From Flexistipes sp. (GTDB taxonomy: Bacteria; Chrysiogenota; Deferribacteres; Deferribacterales; Flexistipitaceae), in NCBI RefSeq assembly GCF_036172515.1, contig NZ_JAXKVW010000006.1, forward strand, positions 1 to 64,000: a stretch of 64,000 nucleotides of DNA, read 5' to 3'. The notes below the pieces were generated by a model. The model was not told the DNA's origin, did not search any database, and saw only the letters and a list, made by a program, of their open reading frames with translations. Shown here piece by piece: positions 26,553-33,966 of the stretch. Numbering within the stretch: position 1 is the first letter of the stretch; every line of letters starts with the position of its first letter. The position numbers and the translations under genes are program-made.

Positions 26553-27629
26553 TTACAATTCATTCATAATGGAGAGGTAAGTTTCTGCAGCTTTCTCAAC
26601 CTCATTGAAATTAATATATTCCTCTTTTGTATGTGCATATGAAATATCACCCGGACCGAGAATAATAGGCTTAATACCTGACTGCCATAAAATGGGGGCA
26701 TCGGAATCACTTTTAAAAAAGAAGGGCTTATACTCAAATTTATGTTTTTCAAAAACTTGCTTGATAAGCTGAGGCAGCATACCTTTTTCTGTCAGTTCAA
26801 AACCGTGGTGAATTGTTTCAAGGGAGTAATTTACTTCGTTATTTTTAAAGCTTCTGAAAATAAGATCTTCAATTTCGGCGGTCAGCACACCAATGGGATA
26901 TCGTGTGGGTAGGTGCAAATCCAGATATGCTTCACATCTGTCCGGTGTGGCAAAACCGGCCTGGGAGCTGCTCAAGTCTCTTATGTTGTAAATGATATCG
27001 CTTACATCTTTCTCTATGTAATTGATTATAATATTCAAATAATCCATCATTTTTTTCACGGCATTTTTATCGGGTTTGGAAAGAGAGGCGTGAACCTTCT
27101 GCCCGTAAGCGGCAAGTGCAATTTCTACATAACCGAAATGCCCATAACACGGCTGCAGGTTAGTAGGCTCGCCTATGACTGCCCAGCGAAAGGAGTAGTC
27201 TTTTGATAATGCATATGCACCGTCTCCGGATTCCTCTTCACCAACTACCAGTGCTAACCCAGCGGTAAAATCCTTCTTATTATTTTCCTGAAAAGATAGA
27301 AAGCTTTCAATCATGGCGGCGCATCCGCCTTTCATGTCAACGGCTCCCAATCCGTAAATTTCATTTTCATAAATATCCGATTCATAATTTTCATAGTCGA
27401 AAGCCGGAACGGTATCTATGTGCCCAACAAAAATTGTGTCGCATTCTCCTGATTCCGGCATTACAATAATGTTGCCCCTTTCACTTTCAACTTCCTGAAA
27501 TTCATAGGGAAGATTGTGCTTTTTCAGATAAGCCTGAAGAAAATCGGTCAGCTCAGTTTCCTTTCCGGAGGGGCTGTAAATATCTATCATCTCTGTGAGC
27601 AGTTTCTGCAATCTTTCACTGTTTATCAT
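26553..27629 (-). CDS. M20-family metallopeptidase/deacylase (ArgE/DapE type)
   Basis: Starting at ATG 27629 gives 358 residues and overlaps the end of the GNAT gene by 14 bases. Di-zinc motifs are HID in IFVGHIDTVPAF (about 72-83), the bridging Asp in YGLGAVDMKGG (about 98-108), the catalytic Glu pair in VVGEEESGDGAY (about 128-139), and the C-terminal His in GDISYAHTKEEY. The dimerisation domain lies near 165-275. The YAHTKEEY ending and modest length resemble the ArgE/LysK group that removes acyl or carrier groups from amino acids. The substrate is not certain. Confidence 0.8.
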   Translation of the reverse strand: MINSERLQKLLTEMIDIYSPSGKETELTDFLQAYLKKHNLPYEFQEVESERGNIIVMPESGECDTIFVGHIDTVPAFDYENYESDIYENEIYGLGAVDMKGGCAAMIESFLSFQENNKKDFTAGLALVVGEEESGDGAYALSKDYSFRWAVIGEPTNLQPCYGHFGYVEIALAAYGQKVHASLSKPDKNAVKKMMDYLNIIINYIEKDVSDIIYNIRDLSSSQAGFATPDRCEAYLDLHLPTRYPIGVLTAEIEDLIFRSFKNNEVNYSLETIHHGFELTEKGMLPQLIKQVFEKHKFEYKPFFFKSDSDAPILWQSGIKPIILGPGDISYAHTKEEYINFNEVEKAAETYLSIMNEL

Positions 27630-28107
27630 TATCCGGCACCGCCTCATCAAGGTTTAAAGTAAGATATATCTGCTCATTAGGTTTGGCAAAACCTTTTTTC
27701 ATGAAAAATCTCAAAGCCTTTTTGTTATCAGCTTCGGTATCAACGAGAAGAACCTTTACGTCATTTTCCAGCATATATTTTTTAAATTCGTCAAACAGTT
27801 TGGATGCTATCCCTTTGCTTTCAAATTCAGGATCAACACACATCCATACAAGGTATCCATACTTTTTGGGAGATTTATTGACAATATAAGAAAGGATAAA
27901 TCCTGCTATATTTCCATTTATTTCAGCTACGAAGCTGCTCTCAGGATCGTTAGTATAAAAATTTACCACCTCATACTCATCCCAAACTCTGTATAAATTG
28001 GGAAAACTCTGAAGTGTGAAAATTTTTTCTCCCAGATGGTATACTGGCGCCAAATCATCGATAGTTAGACTTCTGACTTTCAATGTTTTTTCGTTTGTTT
28101 TGCCCAT
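27616..28107 (-). CDS. GNAT-family N-acetyltransferase
   Basis: A 163-residue acetyltransferase. The acetyl-CoA-binding motif is VDPEFESKGIASKLFDEFKKYM (about 92-113) and the last motif is ADNKKALRFFMKKGFAKPNEQIYL (about 126-149). It lies directly upstream of, and overlaps, the M20 peptidase gene, so the pair may act on related amino-acid or peptide substrates (inference). The substrate cannot be told from sequence. Confidence 0.8.
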   Translation of the reverse strand: MGKTNEKTLKVRSLTIDDLAPVYHLGEKIFTLQSFPNLYRVWDEYEVVNFYTNDPESSFVAEINGNIAGFILSYIVNKSPKKYGYLVWMCVDPEFESKGIASKLFDEFKKYMLENDVKVLLVDTEADNKKALRFFMKKGFAKPNEQIYLTLNLDEAVPDNDKQ

Positions 28108-28245
28108 TGTACTCCCTCTTAATGTTATTTTATATTACAATATAACACATTCATCTTCAATAGTTTTCATCTAATCCCAAGTTTTGGACTTGCGTAAAAA
28201 GTATTTGACAAATAATAAAATTTATAATATAAGATGCGACTCATT

Positions 28246-28322
<77 letters not shown>

Positions 28323-28364
28323 TTTTCTTCTTTGCTAACAGAAAGTTAGGCAATCGGTTTTTAT

Positions 28365-28386
28365 ATTGTGATAAAATTGTGATAAA
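28365..28386 (+). repeat. integrase arm-type repeat pair, left end
   Basis: Two tandem ATTGTGATAAA units lie just before the integrase stop codon. The same 22 bases occur at 33711-33732, and one unit lies outside the element at 33903-33914. Spacing of 11 bp fits arm-type binding sites. Confidence 0.65.
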
Positions 28387-29502
28387 TCAGGCTATCAGAT
28401 AGTCATCAAACTTCGATTCATAATCCTCATTTTCCATAAAATTTGCATAAACTTTAAAAAGTGTCTCGAAATTCTGATGACCTAACTGCTTAGCCACAAA
28501 TCCTATCCTGTCACCCGCTTCCAATGCCAGTGACGCATAGGTGTGACGTGTCTGATAAATTATCCTGTAGGGAATATTCAATGCTTTCAATGTCGGCAGC
28601 CAATATGACTTTTTGATTTTGGCCGAACTGTGATAAGGCATACCGTATTTGTTGATAAACATGAACTCATTGCCCGATTCAACAAAAGCCTGATAATTTC
28701 TTAACTCTTTTATTACTTTCTTTGAAAGCTTTACATACCGTTTAGACCTCTTGGTTTTAACTGTATCCAGATCACCGCCCGTTATTCTCTCTTTCGTAAA
28801 ATAGTAACCCTTATCCAGATTAAGATATTTCCACTTCATGGCCAGCACTTCGCCTATTCTCATCCCTGTGAAAAACAGTACAACAAACATTGTATAGATG
28901 TGATGTGGGTGGTTTTCTGATAAGTGATCGAGTATCCTGATAACCTCTTCTTTTTCAAACGGATGGATTTCAGGGTTTTCCACCTTTAAATTCTTAATCT
29001 CCTTTTTCAGGTCTTCGGCGATATAGTTTCTTTTTCTGGCATACTCAAGAACACCTCTGAGTATTATCAGATGATTATTTACAGCCTTGTTGCACAATTC
29101 GTATTCTTCCTTGAGAAATAATACGAAATCATCAAGATCGGCCAAATCGATATTGTTGATTTTTCTGCCTTCGAAAAATTCCAATATTTTTTTGGAGTTG
29201 TGTTCATAGCCTTTAAAGGTGGTTCGCTTTAAAAGGGTCTTCTGTCTTTTCATATACATTTCCATTACTTCATGGAAATATTTGGATGCCTTAACCCTTC
29301 TGGTCCTGCTTTTCTTATATTCAGGGAACCACTTTTCCAGGATAAACGTGCCTTCTGATATTTCATGTTTGATGATGGTGTGGTTCGCTTGTTGCAATGC
29401 CCTGTTTTTCTTTGTGTCATCCAATCCAAGCGGAATGCGGTATTGTCTATCGTCATATGTAAAACTCATCCACAGTTTATTATTTCTCGCATATACACCC
29501 AT
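28387..29502 (-). CDS. tyrosine-recombinase integrase of the element
   Basis: A 371-residue phage-type integrase. Residues 1-85 form an arm-binding-like basic region (YARNNKLWMSFTYDDRQYRIPLG), and 85-175 a SAM-like core-binding domain. The catalytic domain has Arg in FTGMRIGEVLAMKWKYL (about 216-232), a Lys in the beta hairpin region VKTKRSKRYVKL, H-x-x-R in YQTRHTYASLALEAG (about 319-333), H in AKQLGHQNFETLFKVY and the nucleophile Tyr in KVYANF. The full set R-K-HxxR-H-Y appears intact. It lies with its 3' end 68 bases from the att core, the usual arrangement, and starts 3 bases after the excisionase-like gene. Confidence 0.92.
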   Translation of the reverse strand: MGVYARNNKLWMSFTYDDRQYRIPLGLDDTKKNRALQQANHTIIKHEISEGTFILEKWFPEYKKSRTRRVKASKYFHEVMEMYMKRQKTLLKRTTFKGYEHNSKKILEFFEGRKINNIDLADLDDFVLFLKEEYELCNKAVNNHLIILRGVLEYARKRNYIAEDLKKEIKNLKVENPEIHPFEKEEVIRILDHLSENHPHHIYTMFVVLFFTGMRIGEVLAMKWKYLNLDKGYYFTKERITGGDLDTVKTKRSKRYVKLSKKVIKELRNYQAFVESGNEFMFINKYGMPYHSSAKIKKSYWLPTLKALNIPYRIIYQTRHTYASLALEAGDRIGFVAKQLGHQNFETLFKVYANFMENEDYESKFDDYLIA

Positions 29503-29505
29503 AAA

Positions 29506-29910
29506 CTACCTCCGTTCACCACGGAGGCCGAAATACTCAAGCATCCTCTCCTTAATAAAACGGACATTTCTGCCTACATAGATGTAATGATAACCTTTCC
29601 TCAGCTTCTTCTTAAACTTGGTGTTTCTCAATGACTGCGGGTTCCACTTGATAATTTCTGCCATTTCATCAGTTGTCAGTAGTGTTTCACCGTCAGTTTC
29701 CGCAGTCACGTGTTCTGATACCACTTTTTGAAGACGCTGAATTTCATCGGTTACATCGATAAGGGCAGTCTTGCCGTTAACAGAGATTTGCCTGAAATAT
29801 CTTTCATTTGCCTCTGCTACCAATCCCTCGGCGCCTATTAAATTTTCAATCAACCTGTTGCCTGTTTCCTTAATACTATATCCATAATTGCTTTTGCAAG
29901 GATTTTTCAT
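29506..29910 (-). CDS. putative excisionase / DNA-binding recombination directionality factor
   Basis: A 134-residue protein directly upstream of the integrase (3-base gap, likely coupled). The C-terminal 55 residues (TTDEMAEIIKWNPQSLRNTK, then KLRKGYHYIYVGRNVRFIKERMLEYFGL) look like a winged-helix MerR/excisionase-type domain, in which a basic helix is followed by a wing and a stabilising helix. The N-terminal half is charged and without recognisable motifs. Its start codon is preceded by a long hairpin that would cover the ribosome binding site. The assignment rests on position and this C-terminal pattern. Confidence 0.65.
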   Translation of the reverse strand: MKNPCKSNYGYSIKETGNRLIENLIGAEGLVAEANERYFRQISVNGKTALIDVTDEIQRLQKVVSEHVTAETDGETLLTTDEMAEIIKWNPQSLRNTKFKKKLRKGYHYIYVGRNVRFIKERMLEYFGLRGERR

Positions 29911-29912
29911 AC

Positions 29913-29948
29913 GATTATCCCCCTCTTTCTCAAGAAAAAGGGATAATC
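29913..29948 (-). promoter_or_regulatory. hairpin covering the ribosome binding site of the excisionase-like gene
   Basis: GATTATCC (29913-29920) pairs with GGATAATC (29941-29948), and inner CCTCTTTCT pairs with AGAAAAAGG with one mismatch. On the transcript the 3' arm holds the only good ribosome binding site (AGAGGGGGAT), two bases before the ATG region. Folding would block translation. Confidence 0.55.
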
Positions 29949-30028
29949 ATCCCTTAAAAATTTATTCTGCGCAGACAGTTATACTCACCGAAATATTTTT
30001 ATTTTTGTATAACCACGCACAAATACTA

Positions 30029-30055
30029 TATTATAAAGTACAGTACTTTATAATA
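30029..30055. promoter_or_regulatory. 27-bp palindrome, probable operator
   Basis: TATTATAAAGTA-CAG-TACTTTATAATA is perfectly symmetric and contains TATAAT on both strands, so a promoter and a dimeric repressor site would coincide. It lies in the gap between the excisionase-like gene and the next gene. A weaker palindrome, CACGAT..ATCGTG, follows at 30110-30127. The rest of the 29949-30273 gap has only a possible 43-codon plus-strand gene relic ending at 30269. Confidence 0.55.
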
Positions 30056-30273
30056 CTTTCTCTGGATAAAGTATGTGAAGCTTTGAGCTTGGTTTGTAGA
30101 TTGGCTTTACACGATTTAAATATCGTGAAAAATTTAATCCAAAAGAGAAAAATATCCGTTTTTGGACACACTAATATTATTTGATTTGATCTTAGAAGTA
30201 GAAGGTGTTACTTTAAAACAAGTTATGACATGTTTTGAAAGAGTCAAGAAGAAATTTATGGCAGCATAAATAT

Positions 30274-30681
30274 TTACTCGGGAGGCAAGACTTCCCCATA
30301 TTTTCTGCGCCATTTTTTTATACTTTCATACTCATTTTTTGTTACATATATTTTTTTCTTGCCATCGATTGATCCTATTATCTTTGTCACATTATAACAT
30401 AATTCCCGTCTTTCAATCGCTTTGAAAAACTTGTTCATATCATAAAGATTTTGTTGCAGATAATACTTAGACAGAGACCCCTGCTGACACTTACTTATTA
30501 GGTACTTGTAATAAGCGTTTTTGTGATCGTAGTTTATGCTTTCCAGATCTGTAACTTCAAAATAATTCTTCTGTATAAATACAAAAAATTCTTTTATAAG
30601 CCGTCTTGCCTGCTCTACAGAAGATTTCGTTCCCTTCAGTTTACACTTTCTTTCAAACTCACTTTCCAATGTTTTTTTCAT
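30274..30681 (-). CDS. recombinase-like protein with core-binding domain only
   Basis: A 135-residue basic protein. The helical layout (SSVEQARRLIKEFFVFIQKNY, then YYKYLISKCQQGSLSKYYLQQNLYDMNKFFKAI) resembles the SAM-like core-binding domain of tyrosine recombinases. It ends just where a catalytic domain would begin (KKKIYVTKNEYESIKKWRRKYGE), and no catalytic continuation is seen downstream in any frame. It starts 29 bases after the larger recombinase gene. It could be a degraded recombinase or a dedicated partner or inhibitor that binds the core site. Confidence 0.55.
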   Translation of the reverse strand: MKKTLESEFERKCKLKGTKSSVEQARRLIKEFFVFIQKNYFEVTDLESINYDHKNAYYKYLISKCQQGSLSKYYLQQNLYDMNKFFKAIERRELCYNVTKIIGSIDGKKKIYVTKNEYESIKKWRRKYGEVLPPE

Positions 30682-30710
30682 AATTATTTCCCCCTTTTAT
30701 TCTTATGTAT

Positions 30711-31673
30711 TTATTTGCCAAGATAATAACTGGTAATATCTACGCGATGATGACCCAATTCTTCGCTGATTTGTAGCCTAACCTCTAAATCTTTTTCCTT
30801 TTTAACGGGATTTTCCTCAAAAGCGTCACGTTTAACAGGCGGCTCATGTCCTGTGAGCTCTATATACCTTGTTTGTGCATAATGATGCCTTTCCCCGTGG
30901 AAGTTGTATTTTATACCTGTCTCTTCCCTGAAGTTTCTTATCACATTATATGAAAATGCTTTCCAGTCCTTATATCTGTAGTTATCAGGAATTAAAGAAT
31001 TATTAAGCCGAAATTCTTTGCGGAATGCTCTTACTGAGTTTATTAATTCTTTCTGTTTCTCGAAAGCTCTTAATGTTCTTAACTGGCCACCTTTTGTTCC
31101 CCTCAGTATATCTATAGTACCGTTTTTATGCAGTTCTTTGCCAGTAAAGAGGGCCGATTCCTTAAATCTAAGCCCCAACTGTCTTTGCAGCTCAGTTTGG
31201 ATTCGTAGAGCTTCATATTTTATATCACCAGTTGATAAATATTTATCTGTTAAAAATTCTGATAATTTTTGATGCGTATAATCAGTAATACTCTTATCGA
31301 CATTATCAAATCTTGAGCCTCTGTTTAACCCATATTCTTTAGCTGAAATATTGAGATCGGTACGGTAATAATATGTAAAAATTGTGTTTAATGATGAAAT
31401 AATATTTGTAGCGTGCCCCGCAGATATTTCATTGTTGTCCAACCTTTCCTGAATATAATTTGCAAAATCAGACATCTGTTCAGAATCAAGCTTTGCAAGA
31501 TTTTTCAAACCGTATTCTTCCTTGGCAAAATCGGCTAACAAGCGAATAGCTTGTGCTGATTTTTGCATTGTTTCTTCATTCTTTGACTTTACAACTTCCA
31601 TTGCCATGCGGAAACTTGCAGCTTTCCGTGATAAATCCTTTTCCCCGTTGAAATTACGCCTTGTTTTTGACAT
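30711..31673 (-). CDS. second tyrosine recombinase (integrase-domain protein)
   Basis: A 320-residue protein. The N-terminal helical core-binding part spans about 1-125. The catalytic part has the first Arg in RQLGLRFKESALF (about 168-180), a Lys in LRGTKGGQLRTLRAF, H-x-x-R-type FHGERHHYAQTRYIEL (about 261-276), and EELGHHRVDITSYYLGK at the C-terminus, with the second His and a nucleophile Tyr near the end. The short LGHHRVDITSYYLG ending is typical of the integrase-domain proteins found in conjugative elements of the SXT type. It may act in excision, dimer resolution or inversion. An upstream terminator-like hairpin may control it. Confidence 0.75.
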   Translation of the reverse strand: MSKTRRNFNGEKDLSRKAASFRMAMEVVKSKNEETMQKSAQAIRLLADFAKEEYGLKNLAKLDSEQMSDFANYIQERLDNNEISAGHATNIISSLNTIFTYYYRTDLNISAKEYGLNRGSRFDNVDKSITDYTHQKLSEFLTDKYLSTGDIKYEALRIQTELQRQLGLRFKESALFTGKELHKNGTIDILRGTKGGQLRTLRAFEKQKELINSVRAFRKEFRLNNSLIPDNYRYKDWKAFSYNVIRNFREETGIKYNFHGERHHYAQTRYIELTGHEPPVKRDAFEENPVKKEKDLEVRLQISEELGHHRVDITSYYLGK

Positions 31674-31703
31674 ACTTCACCTCTCTCTTTAATTAATACG
31701 TAA

Positions 31704-31733
31704 CAAATAAAAATTTGAGCTCATCAGCTCAAA
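31704..31733 (-). terminator. terminator-like hairpin upstream of the second recombinase
   Basis: On the minus strand TTTGAGCT-GATG-AGCTCAAA is followed by TTTTTATTT. It would end a leftward transcript made in the 31.75-32.3 kb region about 30 bases before the recombinase start, either finishing a small RNA or acting as an attenuator. Confidence 0.6.
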
Positions 31734-32023
31734 AGAGATTTTCTTGTGTGAGTTTTTACAGATAATACGCTACAAGGAATGTATGTTAGCGAATCCTCCT
31801 GGTTTCAGGCACCAAGAAGCCTTGTATCATCTATATTAACTCACTTCTCCGATAGTGAGATTTAAAGGATTTAGACACAGTCATGAATGGCGTAGCAACC
31901 GACTGGCATTATATCGGGACACTTTGTAAGGCCTGATACAATGACATAACTGTGAATTTTATGTTTTTTATGTAGATAATGGCTTGCTTGTAAAACCCAT
32001 GAATAAAGGCTTAGGCGTATCTT

Positions 32024-32067
32024 ATATTTTTTACATTCACCTTTGGTAAGGTGAACGTAAAAAATAT
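32024..32067. repeat. long hairpin in the divergent region
   Basis: ATATTTTTTAC-A-TTCACCTT pairs with AAGGTGAA-C-GTAAAAAATAT around TGGT: 19 of 20 positions pair. The A/T-rich outer arms would give U-runs in either direction. Confidence 0.7.
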
Positions 32068-32110
32068 GTCTTTGTGTGATTTATTGTTATTGTGATTTAC
32101 AGCTTTGCTG

Positions 32111-32132
32111 TTCATCAACTGTAGTTGATGAA
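32111..32132 (+). terminator. 10-bp hairpin followed by TTTT
   Basis: TTCATCAACT-GT-AGTTGATGAA is followed by TTTTGATTTTT on the plus strand, so it could terminate a rightward transcript before the KAP promoter. Confidence 0.5.
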
Positions 32133-32272
32133 TTTTGATTTTTGATATAACTCCATGGTATGACTTTATCAGAATAGTAGAAACTATAATTAATTTATGG
32201 CACCGTTCGTATAAGTCAAGGGGAAATCCAATTTTGTTTATGATTGTTTTGATGATATCTTTATAATATGGT

Positions 32273-32288
32273 AACATAAGCTTATGTT
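32273..32288. promoter_or_regulatory. operator-like palindrome ahead of the KAP gene
   Basis: AACATAAGCTTATGTT is a perfect 16-bp palindrome. It lies 5 bases after a TATAAT (32262-32267), where a repressor would block transcription of the NTPase gene, and 37 bases before its ATG. Confidence 0.55.
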
Positions 32289-32324
32289 TGTTGGTAATGA
32301 TATTGATTATAGCGAGGTGAGAAA

Positions 32325-33632
32325 ATGGATGATGCAAACCTAACCTTTGAAAGTTATGATAAGCTTGAATTAAAACCATTCGCTGAGAGATTAGAAAAAT
32401 ACATTAAAGTTGAACACCTATTTTTTGATGAAAGTCTTGTAATAAGTCTCAATGCTTCATTTGGTTCAGGAAAGACCACATTTCTTAAAATGTGGAAAAA
32501 GAGAATTGATAAAGAAGAAAGTTGTTTTGGTAATAAACCGACAGTAGTTAAAATTAATGCATGGAAAGATGATTATTGTGGGGATCCATTTATTTCTCTT
32601 GTTTCTTCATTAATCGAAGAATTTGGCGTTAACAGCAAGGAAGGTAACAAATTAAAGAAAGTAATAAAAAAAATTAGTTTAGGAATGGCCAATCAAGCTA
32701 TTAAAAAACATACAGGAATGGATATATCAGAAGTGTTAAAATATCCTGAGGAACTTGCCTTGCCAAGTCCTTTTCAAGTCTATGAACAAAAGAAGAATGC
32801 CCTTGAGGAAATCAAAGAAATCATAAAAGAGTTTATATCTGAGGATAAGCTGAGTATTATATTTTTTATTGATGAATTGGACCGTTGCAGACCTGATTAC
32901 GCCATTTCTTACCTTGAAACCATAAAGCATGTTTTTGATATTAAGGGTATTGCATTTATCTTGGCTGTAGACCGCAATCAATTAGAATGCACTGCTAAAG
33001 TTGCATTTGGTAATGATATGGATTTTCCTGAATATTATAGAAAGTTTGTTCAACGAGAAATTCTATTACCTAAACCCACTGCTGATGCCAACAAAAAACT
33101 AAGCAGAGAACTCACAAAATATTACCTACAGCAAAATCATATACGAAATTGTTGGCGCATAATAGAACATGGTATGAGAATAACTGAATTAATAAATTCT
33201 TTAGAACTTACACCACGCCAAACACATGAGGCATTACGAGTATTAAGCCATTATTTAGGAACTGATGAAGGTGACAAGAGTTTAGAAGAATACCCAGCTG
33301 CAGGAATAATTTTAATGTCAATTGTAAGAACAAAAAAACCCGATATTTATGAAAAGCTTGGTAAAGAAGGAATTGAACCTACAGATGCAAAGATTTTGTT
33401 TAATAATATGATTCAAGATAGTAAAGAATGGTGGTTTAAGATGTGTTTATCTGAAAACTGTATAAAAATAAATGGCAAGAGTTTCAAAGATATATTTGTT
33501 GAGGCTGGAGTACCAGATGTGTGGGAAGCAGGAGATTCTTATCTTCAAGAAGAACAAAGATTAACAAATCATCAAAATCAATTTAAACGTTATTACTCAG
33601 ATATTGAAGATTTATTAAACTTTGAAAACTGA
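32325..33632 (+). CDS. KAP-family P-loop NTPase (cargo of the integrative element)
   Basis: A 435-residue cytosolic protein with no visible membrane helix. Walker A is NASFGSGKTTF with K50-T51. Walker B is IIFFIDELDRCRPDYA with D185-E186 and the LDRCRPDY box typical of KAP NTPases. Next comes FILAVDRNQL with a sensor-like Asp-Arg, then FPEYYRKFVQREI and a helical C-terminus rich in Glu/Lys. KAP proteins include PifA, the F-plasmid T7-exclusion protein, and parts of other phage-defence systems. Many have membrane helices inserted between the Walker boxes; this one does not. Carriage on an integrase element as the only cargo fits a defence role (inference). SD GAGGTGAG. Confidence 0.85.
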   Translation: MDDANLTFESYDKLELKPFAERLEKYIKVEHLFFDESLVISLNASFGSGKTTFLKMWKKRIDKEESCFGNKPTVVKINAWKDDYCGDPFISLVSSLIEEFGVNSKEGNKLKKVIKKISLGMANQAIKKHTGMDISEVLKYPEELALPSPFQVYEQKKNALEEIKEIIKEFISEDKLSIIFFIDELDRCRPDYAISYLETIKHVFDIKGIAFILAVDRNQLECTAKVAFGNDMDFPEYYRKFVQREILLPKPTADANKKLSRELTKYYLQQNHIRNCWRIIEHGMRITELINSLELTPRQTHEALRVLSHYLGTDEGDKSLEEYPAAGIILMSIVRTKKPDIYEKLGKEGIEPTDAKILFNNMIQDSKEWWFKMCLSENCIKINGKSFKDIFVEAGVPDVWEAGDSYLQEEQRLTNHQNQFKRYYSDIEDLLNFEN

Positions 33633-33710
33633 AATTTATATTAATGTAATTTAACTGAAATATTAATATATGGGTATATTTTAGGCCTCCGTGGTGTATT
33701 TGATTTTTTG

Positions 33711-33732
33711 ATTGTGATAAAATTGTGATAAA
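33711..33732 (+). repeat. integrase arm-type repeat pair, right end
   Basis: The same 22 bases (two ATTGTGATAAA units) as 28365-28386, in direct orientation, 105 bases inside the attR core. The remaining 33633-33836 sequence is non-coding; it includes GGCCTCCGTGGTG (33684-33696), an inverted copy of 29517-29529. Confidence 0.65.
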
Positions 33733-33836
33733 AATGGGTTATATAGGATAACCCGAGATTAGAGAGGATTATACCAAAGTCTTATCTGACATATGTTTAA
33801 AGCATCTAAATTACTCTTGTGTAACCATTTATTTGT

Positions 33837-33857
33837 GTTCAAATCCTCTCGCCCCGA
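33837..33857 (+). repeat. attR core
   Basis: 21 bases identical to 28299-28319, ending in CTCGCCCCGA. No further tRNA sequence precedes it, so it is the displaced half of the attachment site. Confidence 0.9.
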
Positions 33858-33914
33858 TTATTTTTCCTTTTACTAACAGTATGTTAGCCATTCGAGTTTC
33901 GGATTGTGATAAAA
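33858..33914 (+). other. left-arm-like sequence outside attR (possible remnant of an earlier element)
   Basis: It has a CTAAC-AGTAT-GTTAG hairpin, GCCATTCGAG and ATTGTGATAAAA in the same order and spacing as 28323-28376 (CTAAC-AGAAA-GTTAG, GCAATCGG, ATTGTGATAAAA). This is the layout of an integrase left arm, not of unrelated chromosome. Confidence 0.55.
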
Positions 33915-33966
33915 AAAATCATTCTAACAACATTTTTGTATCAACCTGTTAAAATTTATAGTTTTC

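Larger units (their letters stand above)
31674..32324. other. palindrome-rich divergent non-coding region of the element
   Basis: 650 bases separate the leftward recombinase operon from the rightward KAP gene. Seen here are a minus-strand terminator-like hairpin (31704-31733), a GTTTCAGG/CCTGG-type hairpin near 31800, paired TTGTATCA/TGATACAA about 100 bases apart (near 31833 and 31934), CACAGT/ACTGTG, CTCACT/AGTGAG, a 44-base hairpin (32024-32067), a 10-bp hairpin (32111-32132) and an operator-like palindrome (32273-32288). It could be a structured RNA, a transfer or replication origin, or a double promoter region. The 122-codon minus-strand frame across it looks spurious. Confidence 0.5.

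Noticed and set aside
28387-31673. Three recombinase-type genes in one direction as a 'recombinase in trio' element
   Set aside because: The genes are not contiguous or overlapping as in such trios: an excisionase-like gene and a 363-base control gap intervene, and one of the three lacks a catalytic domain. The tRNA-att structure fits a normal integrative element.
31674-32324. Retron or diversity-generating element in the structured non-coding region
   Set aside because: No reverse transcriptase gene is present anywhere in the window, and no template/variable repeat pair is seen.
32011-32379. 122-codon minus-strand ORF across the divergent region
   Set aside because: It runs through the strong hairpins and into the start of the KAP gene, has low-complexity NHNNNKSH-type sequence and no ribosome binding site. 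More likely a chance frame in A/T-rich DNA.
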